From Romboutsia timonensis (GTDB taxonomy: Bacteria > Bacillota > Clostridia > Peptostreptococcales > Peptostreptococcaceae), in assembly GCF_900106845.1 (NCBI RefSeq), contig NZ_LT629849.1, positions 62,001 to 126,000 of the forward strand: a DNA stretch of 64,000 nt. Reading direction: 5' to 3'. The notes under the pieces were generated by a model. It did no database searches. It was given only the letters and a program-made list of their open reading frames with translations, and was not told the origin of the DNA. A program made the translations under genes and the position numbers. Shown one piece after another: positions 26,888 through 37,384 of the stretch; position 1 is the stretch's first letter; the number at the start of each line of letters is the position of its first letter.

Positions 26888-26942
26888 ACTAAAAGGCTAT
26901 TATGAGTAAATTAAATTACTTTATAATAGCCTTTTAGTATTC
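26888..26942 (+). terminator. Terminator of the sugar operon
   Basis: ACTAAAAGGCTATTAT and ATAATAGCCTTTTAGT flank an AT-rich loop (about 26888-26941). A long, nearly perfect stem. Confidence 0.85.
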
Positions 26943-26958
26943 TTATATTTACACAATC

Positions 26959-27006
26959 TTAACATTATTTACATTCACTTAACCAATTCATAATATTCAT
27001 TTAACA
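26959..27006 (+). promoter_or_regulatory. Pho-box-like repeats before pstS
   Basis: TTAACA (26959), TTTACA (26968), TTAACC (26979) and TTAACA (27001) occur at spacings of 9, 11 and 22 bases, close to the 11-base period of PhoP sites. PhoP control under phosphate limitation is inferred. Confidence 0.5.
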
Positions 27007-27086
27007 AAATAATTGTAATATTAAATTGTAAAGATAAGGAATTAAACAATTTGAAATAAATTTTAAATTTAATGGAGGAATGTAAT

Positions 27087-27911
27087 ATGTTAAATAAGAG
27101 AGTAGCAACACTTTTAATAGGGACTATATTAATGGGATCATTAGCGGTAGGATGTGGTTCATCAGATAGTTCAAATTCAAACAAGATTACAATATCAGGA
27201 TCAACCTCAGTAGGACCAGTAGTTGAAATATTAGGAGAAGATTTTGAAGCTAAAAATGAAGGTGTAAGTATAGAAGTTCAACAAATAGGTTCTTCAGCAG
27301 GTATAAAAAATGCTATAGATGGAACTTCACAAATAGGTATGGCATCAAGAGATTTAAAAGATGAAGAAAAGGCAGCAGGATTAAAAGAAACTCAAATAGC
27401 TATAGATGGAATAGCTGTTATAACTAATAAAAATAATACAGTAAAAGATTTAACTTTAGAGCAAGTAAAAGACATATATACAGGAAAAATAACTAACTGG
27501 AAAGAAGTTGGAGGAAATGATGCTCCTATAGTAGTTGTATCTAGAGAAGATGGTTCTGGAACTCGTGATGGATTCCAAGAAAATGTTGGATTCGAATCAG
27601 AAGAATTAACTAAGGATGCTCAAATAAGTGATGGTTCAGGAAATATAAAATCAATAGTTGAAGGAAATGAAAATGCAATAGGATATATTTCTTTTGGATA
27701 TGTTGATGAAAATGTAAATGCATTAACTATAGATGGTGTTGAATTAAATGCTGAAAATGTAAAAAATGATAGCTATGCTATAGCGAGACCATTCTTATTT
27801 GTTAATAAAGAAGATGTAATAACTGAACAAGGTAAAAACTTCATAGATTTCATATTAAGTGAAGAAGGACAAAATGTAGTAGAAGAAAATGGATTTATAA
27901 GTGTAAACTAA
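27087..27911 (+). CDS. pstS: Phosphate-binding lipoprotein PstS
   Basis: A 274-residue lipoprotein that captures phosphate for the Pst transporter. The signal peptide ends in the lipobox LAVGC (Cys23). ITISGSTSVGPVVE, IGMASRDLK and SREDGSGTRDGFQE are the phosphate-contact loops of the family. Start: ATG 27087 follows GGAGG by 9 bases. An ATG at 27072 overlaps the ribosome binding site and is rejected. It is separated from pstC by its own terminator and a second Pho-box array, giving more binding protein than transporter. Confidence 0.94.
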   Translation: MLNKRVATLLIGTILMGSLAVGCGSSDSSNSNKITISGSTSVGPVVEILGEDFEAKNEGVSIEVQQIGSSAGIKNAIDGTSQIGMASRDLKDEEKAAGLKETQIAIDGIAVITNKNNTVKDLTLEQVKDIYTGKITNWKEVGGNDAPIVVVSREDGSGTRDGFQENVGFESEELTKDAQISDGSGNIKSIVEGNENAIGYISFGYVDENVNALTIDGVELNAENVKNDSYAIARPFLFVNKEDVITEQGKNFIDFILSEEGQNVVEENGFISVN

Positions 27912-27918
27912 TATACAT

Positions 27919-27956
27919 AAAGTACTATGCAATTAATATTGTATAGTACTTTTTTA
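27919..27956 (+). terminator. Terminator after pstS
   Basis: AAAGTACTAT (27919-27928) and ATAGTACTTT (27943-27952) with an inner ATTG/CAAT pair and a T run. Confidence 0.85.
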
Positions 27957-28015
27957 TATTTAAAGTAATTTACATTTTATCGTTTGTAATATACTCATTC
28001 AATTGGATTAAAAAC

Positions 28016-28073
28016 TTAACATAAACTTAACTTTATAACATAAATCTAACATAAACCTAATATAGATTTAACT
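28016..28073 (+). promoter_or_regulatory. Pho-box array before pstC
   Basis: Six TTAACA-like hexamers: TTAACA 28016, TTAACT 28027, ATAACA 28035, CTAACA 28046, CTAATA 28057, TTAACT 28068. Steps are 11, 8, 11, 11 and 11 bases. The periodic repeat one helical turn apart is the hallmark of Gram-positive PhoP sites. Confidence 0.65.
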
Positions 28074-28135
28074 TTTAAAAGTTATTATTTAATTATAGAA
28101 AATTAATAGAATTAATTTAAAGGAGAGATTGATTT

Positions 28136-29050
28136 ATGTTGGAAAAAACTCAATCAACAGAAATTGAGAATATATACAATAGGAATAAAAATAAATACAT
28201 TTTAGAGAAAGTATCAAAGAATATATTCTTTATAAGTTCATTAATAGCAGTTTTAAGCTTACTGTTAATAATCGGATTTGTATTTTATAAAGGATTAACA
28301 CCATTTATATTCAAGGGATATTCTTTCATAGATTTCTTTACTGGAAGCGATTGGTTGCCAGGAAGTGATAAATTTGGTATAGCAACGATGGTTGTAGCAT
28401 CAATAGTTGCTACAGTAGGAGCACTTATAATAGGGGTTCCAATTGGAATATTAACAGCAGTATTTATAGCTGAAGTTGCTCCAAAGAAGGTAGCGAAAAT
28501 TATATCACCAGCAGTTGAATTATTAGCAGGTATACCATCAGTATTATACGGAATATTTGGATTAGCAGTTATAGTGCCTAATATACAAAATATATTTAAT
28601 TTACCAAAGGGACAAAGTTTACTTGCTGTAATAATAGTTTTATCGATAATGATGTTACCAACAATAATATCAGTATCAGAAACAGCAATAAGAGCAGTTC
28701 CAAAGGCTTATAAAGAAGGTTCTTTAGCACTTGGAGCATCTAAGATAGAAACAATATTTAAAGTTGTATTACCAGCAGCTAAGTCAGGAATTTTAGCAGC
28801 TGTAGTATTAGGAATTGGTAGGGCTTTAGGTGAAACAATGGCAGTTATACTTGTAGCAGGAAATTCACCAGTTATGCCATCATCATTAATGGATAGTGTA
28901 AGACCACTTACGACTAATATAGCGTTAGAGATGGGATACGCATTTGGAATTCATCAAGAAATGCTATTTGCAACAGGTGTTGTGTTATTTACGTTCATAC
29001 TAATATTAAATTTAGTATTAAATAAACTTTCAAACAAGGCGGGAAATTAA
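28136..29050 (+). CDS. pstC: Phosphate ABC transporter permease PstC
   Basis: A 304-residue membrane protein with six transmembrane segments. PstC-type features are the long loop FKGYSFIDFFTGSDWLPGSDKFGI and the EAA-like loop VPKAYKEGSLALGASKIETI. Together with PstA it forms the phosphate channel. AAGGAGAG lies upstream of the ATG. It opens a pstC-pstA-pstB-phoU operon behind a Pho-box array. Length and motif order are normal. Confidence 0.94.
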   Translation: MLEKTQSTEIENIYNRNKNKYILEKVSKNIFFISSLIAVLSLLLIIGFVFYKGLTPFIFKGYSFIDFFTGSDWLPGSDKFGIATMVVASIVATVGALIIGVPIGILTAVFIAEVAPKKVAKIISPAVELLAGIPSVLYGIFGLAVIVPNIQNIFNLPKGQSLLAVIIVLSIMMLPTIISVSETAIRAVPKAYKEGSLALGASKIETIFKVVLPAAKSGILAAVVLGIGRALGETMAVILVAGNSPVMPSSLMDSVRPLTTNIALEMGYAFGIHQEMLFATGVVLFTFILILNLVLNKLSNKAGN

Positions 29051-29051
29051 T

Positions 29052-29876
29052 ATGAGAAAGTTAAAAGAAAATTTATTAAAGTCATTAATTTATCTATCAG
29101 CATTTTTCACTGTATCAATGCTTGTAGTAATTGTAGAGTATATATTTATAAAAGGAATTGGTGGAGTAAATCTATCATTCTTAACTAGTGATTATTCAGC
29201 AGATGGAAGTGGAGGAATACTTCCAATGATAGTTACAACCGTATATACAGTTATACTTTCTATAGCAATAGCTACACCTATAGGAATTTTATCTGCTATA
29301 TACTTACAAGAATATGCTAAAAAAGGAAAAGTAGTAAACGCAATAAGATTTGCTACAGAAAGTTTAGCAGGGATACCATCTATAATATACGGATTGTTTG
29401 GTGGAATATTCTTCGTAGTAGTTTTAAATTTAAAATATTCAATATTATCAGGAGCTCTTACCGTAGCGATAATAATATTACCAGTAATAATAAGAACAAC
29501 AGAAGAAGCTTTAAAAACAGTTCCAGATGGATACAGAGAAGCATCTTTAGCCTTAGGTTCAACTAAATTCCAAACATTATACAAAGTAGTATTACCAAGT
29601 GCAATACCAGGAATATTATCGGGTGTAATTTTATCAGTAGGGCGTGTAGTTGGAGAGTCAGCTGCAATATTATTAACAGCTGGTACAGTAGCACAAATGC
29701 CAGGAGGTATATTTGATAGTGCTAGAAACTTAACTGTACATGCATATCTTTTAACTAAAGAGAAAGGAGATATAGCATCAGCTGCTAGTATAGGTATTGT
29801 TTTAATATTTATAGTGTTATTTTTAAATACAGTTGCTAAGTTTGTAGCAAAGAAATTAAATAAAGCAAATTATTAA
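29052..29876 (+). CDS. pstA: Phosphate ABC transporter permease PstA
   Basis: A 274-residue, six-helix partner of PstC. The loop [20 protein letters not shown] is the conserved EAA motif, and [15 protein letters not shown] and [15 protein letters not shown] are typical PstA segments. It begins one base after the pstC stop, so translation is coupled. Located in the cell membrane with PstC. Confidence 0.94.
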   Translation: MRKLKENLLKSLIYLSAFFTVSMLVVIVEYIFIKGIGGVNLSFLTSDYSADGSGGILPMIVTTVYTVILSIAIATPIGILSAIYLQEYAKKGKVVNAIRFATESLAGIPSIIYGLFGGIFFVVVLNLKYSILSGALTVAIIILPVIIRTTEEALKTVPDGYREASLALGSTKFQTLYKVVLPSAIPGILSGVILSVGRVVGESAAILLTAGTVAQMPGGIFDSARNLTVHAYLLTKEKGDIASAASIGIVLIFIVLFLNTVAKFVAKKLNKANY

Positions 29877-29899
29877 AGAAGATTTTACGAGGTGTAAAT

Positions 29900-30661
29900 A
29901 TGAGTTTAGATAATGTTAAATTAAGTATAAAGAATTTAGATTTATTCTATGGAGATAATCAAGCATTAAAAGATATAAATATAGATATAAAGGAAAATAA
30001 AGTTACAGCTTTAATAGGTCCTTCTGGATGTGGAAAGTCAACTTTTTTAAGAACATTAAATAGAATGAATGATTTAATAGAAAATGTAACAATAAAAGGG
30101 AAAATTGAGGTTGATGGCGAAGATATATATCAAACTGAAGATGTTATAAAATTACGTACTAAAGTAGGGATGGTATTTCAAAAGCCAAATCCATTTCCAA
30201 TGAGTATATATGATAATATAGCTTATGGCCCTCGTATACATGGTATAAGAGATAAGAAAATTTTAGATAAAATAGTTGAAGAAAGTCTAAGAGGTGCAGC
30301 TATATGGGATGAAGTAAAGGATAGATTAAAAACATCTGCACTTGGATTATCTGGAGGACAACAGCAACGTATATGTATAGCAAGAGCTATAGCTATGAAA
30401 CCAGAAGTAATATTAATGGATGAACCTACATCTGCTCTAGACCCAATTTCAACATCTAAAGTTGAGGAATTAATAGAAGAGCTAAAAAAAGATTATACTA
30501 TTGTAATAGTAACTCACAATATGCAACAAGCTGCTCGTATATCTGATGATACTGCATTTTTCCTAAATGGAGTATTAGTAGAATATAGTGAAACAAAAGA
30601 TATGTTTACTGCTCCTAAGGATAAGAGAACGGAAGATTATATAACAGGAAGATTTGGATAA
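29900..30661 (+). CDS. pstB: Phosphate ABC transporter ATPase PstB
   Basis: A 253-residue ATPase. Walker [10 protein letters not shown] (residues 40-48), the PstB-specific [18 protein letters not shown] signature LSGGQQQR (from residue 150) and Walker B VILMDEP are all intact. It drives PstCA on the cytoplasmic face. ATG 29900 follows GAGGTG. Followed 47 bases later by phoU. Confidence 0.95.
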   Translation: MSLDNVKLSIKNLDLFYGDNQALKDINIDIKENKVTALIGPSGCGKSTFLRTLNRMNDLIENVTIKGKIEVDGEDIYQTEDVIKLRTKVGMVFQKPNPFPMSIYDNIAYGPRIHGIRDKKILDKIVEESLRGAAIWDEVKDRLKTSALGLSGGQQQRICIARAIAMKPEVILMDEPTSALDPISTSKVEELIEELKKDYTIVIVTHNMQQAARISDDTAFFLNGVLVEYSETKDMFTAPKDKRTEDYITGRFG

Positions 30662-30708
30662 AATTTGAATGATAACAATTATAAATTAAATGAGTTAAAG
30701 GGGGCAAT

Positions 30709-31362
30709 ATGCTGAATACAAATTTAGGACTGAGTATAGACACTTTAAAACAATATACTATAAATATGATAGAAGAATGTGTTAGTATACTAGATTTATC
30801 AGTTGAGTGTATGTTAAAACAAGACATTGAAGGATGTAAAAAAGTAATAAAACAAGATGATAAAATAGATGAATTAAGAGAATATATAAGAGATAGAAGT
30901 ATTGAACTATTAGTATTAAAGCAGCCAATGGCTAGAGATTTAAGATATATATATGCATTAGGATTTATAGCACTAGAATTAGAGCGTATAGGTGATTATG
31001 CAGTAAATATAGCAGAAGAAACTATAAAGATATGTCAAGACGAATATATAAAAGATTTAATCGATATACCTAAGATGTATGAAGAATGTAAAAAGATGAT
31101 TTTAGAAGTAAAAGAATCCTTAGAAAATGAAAATGAAGATTTAGCTAGAGAGATAGCTTTACAGGATGATAAAATAGATAGTTTATATAATAGAGTACAA
31201 GAGGATTGTTTAAGCGTAATGAATGCGAATCCTCAGACTATAAATCAAGGTGTAAATCTTTTATTTATAGGAAGATATCTTGAAAGAATAGGAGATCATA
31301 TAACTAATATATGCGAAATGATAATCTTTGCAATTAACGGAGAAATTACAGAAATAGGATAA
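30709..31362 (+). CDS. phoU: Phosphate signalling protein PhoU
   Basis: A 217-residue all-helical protein with two PhoU repeats (ALELERIGDYAVNIAEE and RYLERIGDHITNICEM, the metal-binding E-R-I-G-D-x-x-x-N motif twice). PhoU links the Pst transporter to the PhoR/PhoP two-component system and limits phosphate uptake. AAAGGGGG precedes the ATG. No phoPR genes occur in the window. A terminator overlaps its stop codon. Confidence 0.94.
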   Translation: MLNTNLGLSIDTLKQYTINMIEECVSILDLSVECMLKQDIEGCKKVIKQDDKIDELREYIRDRSIELLVLKQPMARDLRYIYALGFIALELERIGDYAVNIAEETIKICQDEYIKDLIDIPKMYEECKKMILEVKESLENENEDLAREIALQDDKIDSLYNRVQEDCLSVMNANPQTINQGVNLLFIGRYLERIGDHITNICEMIIFAINGEITEIG

Positions 31363-31386
31363 AGCGTTAGCTTTATCCTATTTTTA
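31353..31386 (+). terminator. Terminator of the pst operon
   Basis: AATAGGATAAAGC and GCTTTATCCTATT with a GTTA loop and a T run; the stem begins before the phoU stop codon. Confidence 0.85.
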
Positions 31387-33121
<1,735 letters not shown>

Positions 33122-33161
33122 TAGCTTAATTTTATAATTAAGTTAATGCATTAATAAGTAT

Positions 33162-33206
33162 CGCCAACGATATATCCTTGCTGCCGCTGCGGATAAATTC
33201 GTTGCT
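33162..33206. repeat. GC-richer palindromic intergenic repeat, copy 2
   Basis: CAACGATATATCC (33165-33177) faces GGATAAATTCGTTG (33191-33204) around a GC-rich core, TTGCTGCCGCTGC. On the minus strand it reads AGCAACGAATTTATCC...CGTTGGCGA, sharing both ends with the element at 10211-10270. Confidence 0.6.
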
Positions 33207-33250
33207 AAAAAGTAGCAGATGCAACAATGATGAGCCAAGGAATAATATAA
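33204..33250 (+). pseudogene. Duplicated, diverged 3' end of glutamate dehydrogenase
   Basis: The bases after the repeat read AAAGTAGCAGATGC and end in a TAA. They encode KVADATMMSQGII, against [12 protein letters not shown] at the true gdhA end. An in-frame TAA replaces the preceding Leu codon and there is no start, so it cannot make a protein. It looks like the leftover tail of a second gdh copy or of a local duplication joined to the palindromic repeat. Confidence 0.7.
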
Positions 33251-33268
33251 TTAGAATATAAAAATAAA

Positions 33269-33293
33269 AGAGCGTAGGATTTGCCTACGCTCT
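33269..33293 (-). terminator. Hairpin with T-rich tail on the minus strand
   Basis: AGAGCGTAGG (33269-33278) and CCTACGCTCT (33284-33293) form a 10-bp GC-rich stem. The T-rich tail (CTCTTTTATTTTT) is on the minus strand, so it probably ends transcription from the FUSC gene. Confidence 0.65.
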
Positions 33294-33298
33294 GAAAA

Positions 33299-33345
33299 GA
33301 GGAATTATATATGATTTAATCATAATAATAACCTCTTTATTTTTA
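33299..33345. terminator. Second hairpin between gdhA and FUSC gene
   Basis: GAGG...ATGATT and AATCAT...CCTC pair with bulges, followed on the plus strand by TTTATTTTT. Likely the plus-strand terminator. Confidence 0.45.
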
Positions 33346-33346
33346 A

Positions 33347-35227
33347 TTAAATTGATTTAATAGCATTATTACTTAAATTATTTGAATGAGATAAATTATT
33401 TTTAATATTGATAAAATTATTTAAAATAAGTTTATTAAAATGACAATCTTTTGTATCTATAAGTTTAACAACATCGTCATTAGATAAATTATTATTTATA
33501 ATATAATTAAAGTCTTTTTCTAAACTAGCTTTATCAACTGAATTTTCATCATGAGTATAAAGTAAACTTTCGAAAGCTATTACATCATTTATAAAAATAT
33601 TTTGATTACAAATAAATTCATCTACATCTTTAGAATTTAAAGTAGTATTGTTGTAAGCTATATATTTATTAAGCCATCTATTTTTAATTATTAAAGGTTG
33701 TACATTTTTAGCAAATGTTTCAATAGATATATCTTTCTTAGATAATAAATCAACTATTTCTTTATTAGTAGCAATTGATTTATTGATAGCTGATTGAGTA
33801 TACTTATAAGCATAAGTTGGGAATATAAGTCTATCTGCAATTATAGCAATAATACAACCTATTAATACAAAGATTACTCTTTGAACAGCTATAAAAGGTA
33901 TATTAGCTCCAACAGATATAGATCCTAATGCAAATAATGTAACACATATTACACTATACGTATAATTAGTAATATAAGTCATAGCATATCCTACTGGAAG
34001 TAGAAGTCCCATTCTAACTGAATCATCTTTAACTATAGAGTAAACAACAAAGAATAGTGCACCTCCTAGAAGAGTACCAACCATTCTATCACGAAGTTTT
34101 ATATTAGCCTTATCTAAATAAGGTTGATTTATAGCTGCTAAAGTAAAGATTATCCACTTACCGTTTTCTATATTAAATAAAGCTACTAAGAATACTCCAA
34201 TACTTAAAAGTAAAGCACCTCTAAAAGCAAAAGTAAATTTAGCAGATTTAAAAGATAAATCATTTTTTGAGTTAAAGTTTTCAAAGAATTTACTTCTAGA
34301 GTATTCATTGATAATTTTATCAGCGTTAGTTTGTTGTAAGTCTCTTTTTAATTTTGCAACATAAGGATATACTACTAAATTTAAATTATTATTGTAGTTT
34401 TCTAGATTTTTAGACTCGTATACAGATATATTATCTAAAATACTATCTATATTTGATTCATTATTTACATATAATTTTATGCTATTAAGTAAAGCTGATA
34501 AATCTTCTGTATTTGTAAATTTATTAGTTTTATTTAACTCTATATTTAAACTATCTAAAAATTGAGCAATAGATAAATATTTAAGTAAATCTATAGATAC
34601 TTTAGATTTATTTTGGTTAATAGCAAATGTAAAAGATTCTATTAATTGATTTAAATTTACTTCAGCATCTTTATTTAAGCTTAATCTTTCTGTAGAATTA
34701 GTGTTTACTAATTCTATTTGTTTATTAATAGATTCTAAAGCATTGTTTAATTTAGATACAGATTCTTTTTTTAGTCTATCTTTGTTAGCTAATATTTGTA
34801 ATAACATTATAGCAAGTCCACAAACAATTAAACCTAGGAATCTTTTTGGTAACTGTTGAGCAGTTACAGGATCATAAAGCATATAAATGAATGCTAATGA
34901 AAATGGTAGAAAAGCAGGTTTTTTTGTATTGTAAGTGAAAGTATAAAATATATAAAACATCATTAAAAATGTACTTATTATTGCTAAGTAAGGATTTAAA
35001 GAAGCTATATATGCAGCTAAACCAATAGTCAATTCAAGAAGTACAAAATATATAGTGTTTTTAACTGGATTTAGACTGAAGTCAATAGTTAAAAGAAATA
35101 ATACCGCTGCAGTACCTTGAACACCAACTAATACGTTTTCTCCTCCAAATATACCTGAAAATAATAGAACAATAGAAGTTGTAATGAAAAATACTATTGT
35201 ATTAGATATAATTTTTTTCTTATCCAC
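33347..35227 (-). CDS. FUSC-family membrane protein (aromatic-acid-exporter-like)
   Basis: A 626-residue integral membrane protein. Two blocks of closely spaced hydrophobic helices (about residues 8-145 and 330-455) flank a soluble helical middle (about 150-325), with a soluble C-terminal tail. This two-block architecture is that of FUSC/YccS-like proteins related to aromatic-acid and fusaric-acid exporters. The segment GKWIIFTLAAINQPYLDKA...LRDRMVGTLLGGALFFVVYS is the FUSC core. GTG start at 35227 follows AGGAGG by 8 bases. It diverges from the large HTH regulator. Substrate unknown; export of a toxic or aromatic compound is inference from family. Confidence 0.78.
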   Translation of the reverse strand: MDKKKIISNTIVFFITTSIVLLFSGIFGGENVLVGVQGTAAVLFLLTIDFSLNPVKNTIYFVLLELTIGLAAYIASLNPYLAIISTFLMMFYIFYTFTYNTKKPAFLPFSLAFIYMLYDPVTAQQLPKRFLGLIVCGLAIMLLQILANKDRLKKESVSKLNNALESINKQIELVNTNSTERLSLNKDAEVNLNQLIESFTFAINQNKSKVSIDLLKYLSIAQFLDSLNIELNKTNKFTNTEDLSALLNSIKLYVNNESNIDSILDNISVYESKNLENYNNNLNLVVYPYVAKLKRDLQQTNADKIINEYSRSKFFENFNSKNDLSFKSAKFTFAFRGALLLSIGVFLVALFNIENGKWIIFTLAAINQPYLDKANIKLRDRMVGTLLGGALFFVVYSIVKDDSVRMGLLLPVGYAMTYITNYTYSVICVTLFALGSISVGANIPFIAVQRVIFVLIGCIIAIIADRLIFPTYAYKYTQSAINKSIATNKEIVDLLSKKDISIETFAKNVQPLIIKNRWLNKYIAYNNTTLNSKDVDEFICNQNIFINDVIAFESLLYTHDENSVDKASLEKDFNYIINNNLSNDDVVKLIDTKDCHFNKLILNNFINIKNNLSHSNNLSNNAIKSI

Positions 35228-35333
35228 AATATCATCCTCCTATAAATTATTGTGTTTTAAATTTAACTATATTAAGCAAAATTAAATAAATTTAGACAAT
35301 ATATACATATTATCATACGACGTTATTCGACAA

Positions 35334-35380
35334 CAACTGATGAAATGTGAATCAATTGATATATATTGACTCAACTGATT
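35334..35380. promoter_or_regulatory. Three direct repeats at 19-bp spacing in a divergent promoter region
   Basis: CAACTGATG (35334-35342), CAATTGATA (35353-35361) and CAACTGATT (35372-35380) lie exactly 19 bases apart. An overlapping inverted pair TGAATCA/TGATTCA is also present. The repeats lie between the FUSC gene and the HTH regulator and cover the candidate promoter, so they are likely operator sites for that regulator. Confidence 0.6.
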
Positions 35381-35395
35381 CAATGTATGTATAAG
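35366..35395 (+). promoter_or_regulatory. Candidate promoter of the HTH regulator
   Basis: TTGACT (35366-35371) and TATAAG (35390-35395), spacing 18. The third operator repeat occupies its spacer. Confidence 0.45.
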
Positions 35396-35475
35396 TATTC
35401 AATATTTGGTTTTGTATGAAAGTATGTTATTATACATATATATAAGTTGTATATTCAAATCAAAGGAGTCCAAAT

Positions 35476-36999
35476 ATGGTAAACATGGAATTTGGTAAAA
35501 ATATTGAGAAATTGATACAATTTTCAGGTCAAAAGAATTACTCATTAGCAAAAGAATTAGGATATGACGTATCTTATATAAGTAAGTGGATAAGTGGTGC
35601 AATGCTTCCTGCATCAAAGAATATAAAAAATATTTGTGAGAAGACTGCTAAATTTGTAGTAGATAATGCAACAGAAATACATAAGTGTGAAATTTTAGCG
35701 TATTATAAACTAGATATAAATAAGTATAGTAGTGATGAAAGTATAATACAGTATATACAAGATATGCTTAATGAATCATATTTATTTAGTAGTCAGAAGA
35801 AAGCTAATAAAAATTATATCAAAGTAGGAAAAGAAAATACAGAGCAATGTAATAGTTTATTATATATAAAACCAAGATTATTAAAGAAACATTTAGATGA
35901 AGAGATTATGGATTTGACTAAAAAAGAAATAAAAAATGATGTGATCTTATTAGCTGATTTATTTTCTCTAGGAAAAGATGATAAACTTCATATTGCAGGA
36001 ATAAGAAGTGGTTCTACTATAAAAACAGAAATGAAAAATGTAAGAATTAGATTTTTAATAAGTTTTGATGAAAATGCAGAGGATATAATTTTTAATACAA
36101 TATTACTTATGAATATGATTAAAATTTATTCAAATATTAACTTTACATTTTATAGTTGTAAACATGCTCAATACTCACTAACATCAGTAATAAAAGAAAA
36201 TAGCTTTACTTATACTGTATATACAGATACTAAACAATGCTTGTTTACAAATGTTTCACAAGATCCGAAAGTAGTACAAGATATATATGAATCTCTTGAA
36301 GAAATTATAGAGACTAGGTCTAGAATTACATTTTTAGAAAAAAATCCAAGAGAGATTATATTAGAAAAGAATTATATAGAATATATGATAGGAAGAGATT
36401 TAAGATGGTTGATAGGAAATATGAGTGAATTATTTATGCCATCAGATTTATTCTTAGAAATAGGTAAAATAGTCTTTGGAGAATCAAAAGAAATAGTTGA
36501 TGAATTAAAAAATATAGATGCTATACTTCAAAATGCTATATATAAATCAGATATACAAATACTTATGTACGAAAATGCTATTAGACAATATATATCTAAT
36601 GGTATACTAAGTTTCTTTAATACAACCATAACCTTATCTTTAGAACAAAGGCAAAGGCATATAGAGTATATGGAAAAGATTCTTAAAGAAAATGAAGATA
36701 TTGATATAAAATTGATAAATGGAAATTTAGTAGATGATTTTAAAAATAAGGAAAATCCAACAGCTTATTTATCTAGAAATATTAATATTATAAAAGGAAA
36801 TTTTGATGAATACTCAGAATATGAAAATAAATATCTAATAATAAGAGATAATAGGTTAGATAATATATTTAAAAGATTCTTTAAGGAAGTATGGGAAAGC
36901 GAAAGATATAATATAAGTAAGTTTAAAGAAGAAGCAATAATAAGAATATCAGACTTGTTAAATTATATAAATATATTAAAAAGTACGGTAGAAAAGTAA
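35476..36999 (+). CDS. Large XRE-type HTH regulator of unknown sensor class, 507 aa
   Basis: The first ~65 residues are an XRE-like helix-turn-helix (FGKNIEKLIQFSGQKNYSLAKELGYDVSYISKWISGAMLP). The remaining ~440 residues match no domain I recognise: a mixed alpha/beta block (about 155-260, with VILLADLFSLG, RIRFLISFDEN and INFTFYSCKHAQYSL), then helices, then an alpha/beta end (DIDIKLINGNLVDDF, NKYLIIRDNRLDN). No membrane helix. AAAGGAG lies 8 bases before the ATG. It lies between two FUSC-family genes, divergent from one and upstream of the other, and repeated motifs in the shared promoter suggest it controls them. DNA binding is supported by motif; the effector is unknown. Confidence 0.65.
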   Translation: MVNMEFGKNIEKLIQFSGQKNYSLAKELGYDVSYISKWISGAMLPASKNIKNICEKTAKFVVDNATEIHKCEILAYYKLDINKYSSDESIIQYIQDMLNESYLFSSQKKANKNYIKVGKENTEQCNSLLYIKPRLLKKHLDEEIMDLTKKEIKNDVILLADLFSLGKDDKLHIAGIRSGSTIKTEMKNVRIRFLISFDENAEDIIFNTILLMNMIKIYSNINFTFYSCKHAQYSLTSVIKENSFTYTVYTDTKQCLFTNVSQDPKVVQDIYESLEEIIETRSRITFLEKNPREIILEKNYIEYMIGRDLRWLIGNMSELFMPSDLFLEIGKIVFGESKEIVDELKNIDAILQNAIYKSDIQILMYENAIRQYISNGILSFFNTTITLSLEQRQRHIEYMEKILKENEDIDIKLINGNLVDDFKNKENPTAYLSRNINIIKGNFDEYSEYENKYLIIRDNRLDNIFKRFFKEVWESERYNISKFKEEAIIRISDLLNYINILKSTVEK

Positions 37000-37040
37000 T
37001 AAAAATACTATTATAGTACTTTTTTAGCTATATTGTAGAT

Positions 37041-37085
37041 AAATAGCCATTTTTAATTTGCATAAAATGGCTATTTTCTTTTTTA
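37041..37085 (+). terminator. Terminator after the HTH regulator
   Basis: AAATAGCCATTTT and AAAATGGCTATTT (37041-37053, 37064-37076) with a T run. A weaker TACTA/TAGTA hairpin with Ts sits just upstream at about 37007-37024. From 37086 to 37384 the gap is AT-rich; a small GATGTAT/ATACATC hairpin near 37140-37160 is the only structure seen. Confidence 0.75.
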
Positions 37086-37384
37086 TGAAGATTTTTATTT
37101 ATAATATACTAAATATAGAAGTTAGACTCAACTTACTGGATGTATCTTTATACATCAAATTAGTCAATTTTTTAGGCATATGCATAAGAAAATAAAGCTA
37201 ACCTTCATATGAATTTTCTATCTGAAAAATATTTAATTGCTTATTTATATTTGCTGTAAACCTCTTATATTAGGATATATAAACATGAAAAAATTGTTAA
37301 AGATTAAGATTTAAATGAATTATTTATATTATTATAGTAAAATAAATAGTTGACAAAGTATTTATATCATTAGGAGGAAATAAG

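Noticed and set aside
37340-37384. TTGACA at 37350 as a promoter for the FUSC/ArAE gene
   Set aside because: It is only 17 bases before the ribosome binding site, so the -10 box would fall on AGGAGG; the real promoter must be upstream.
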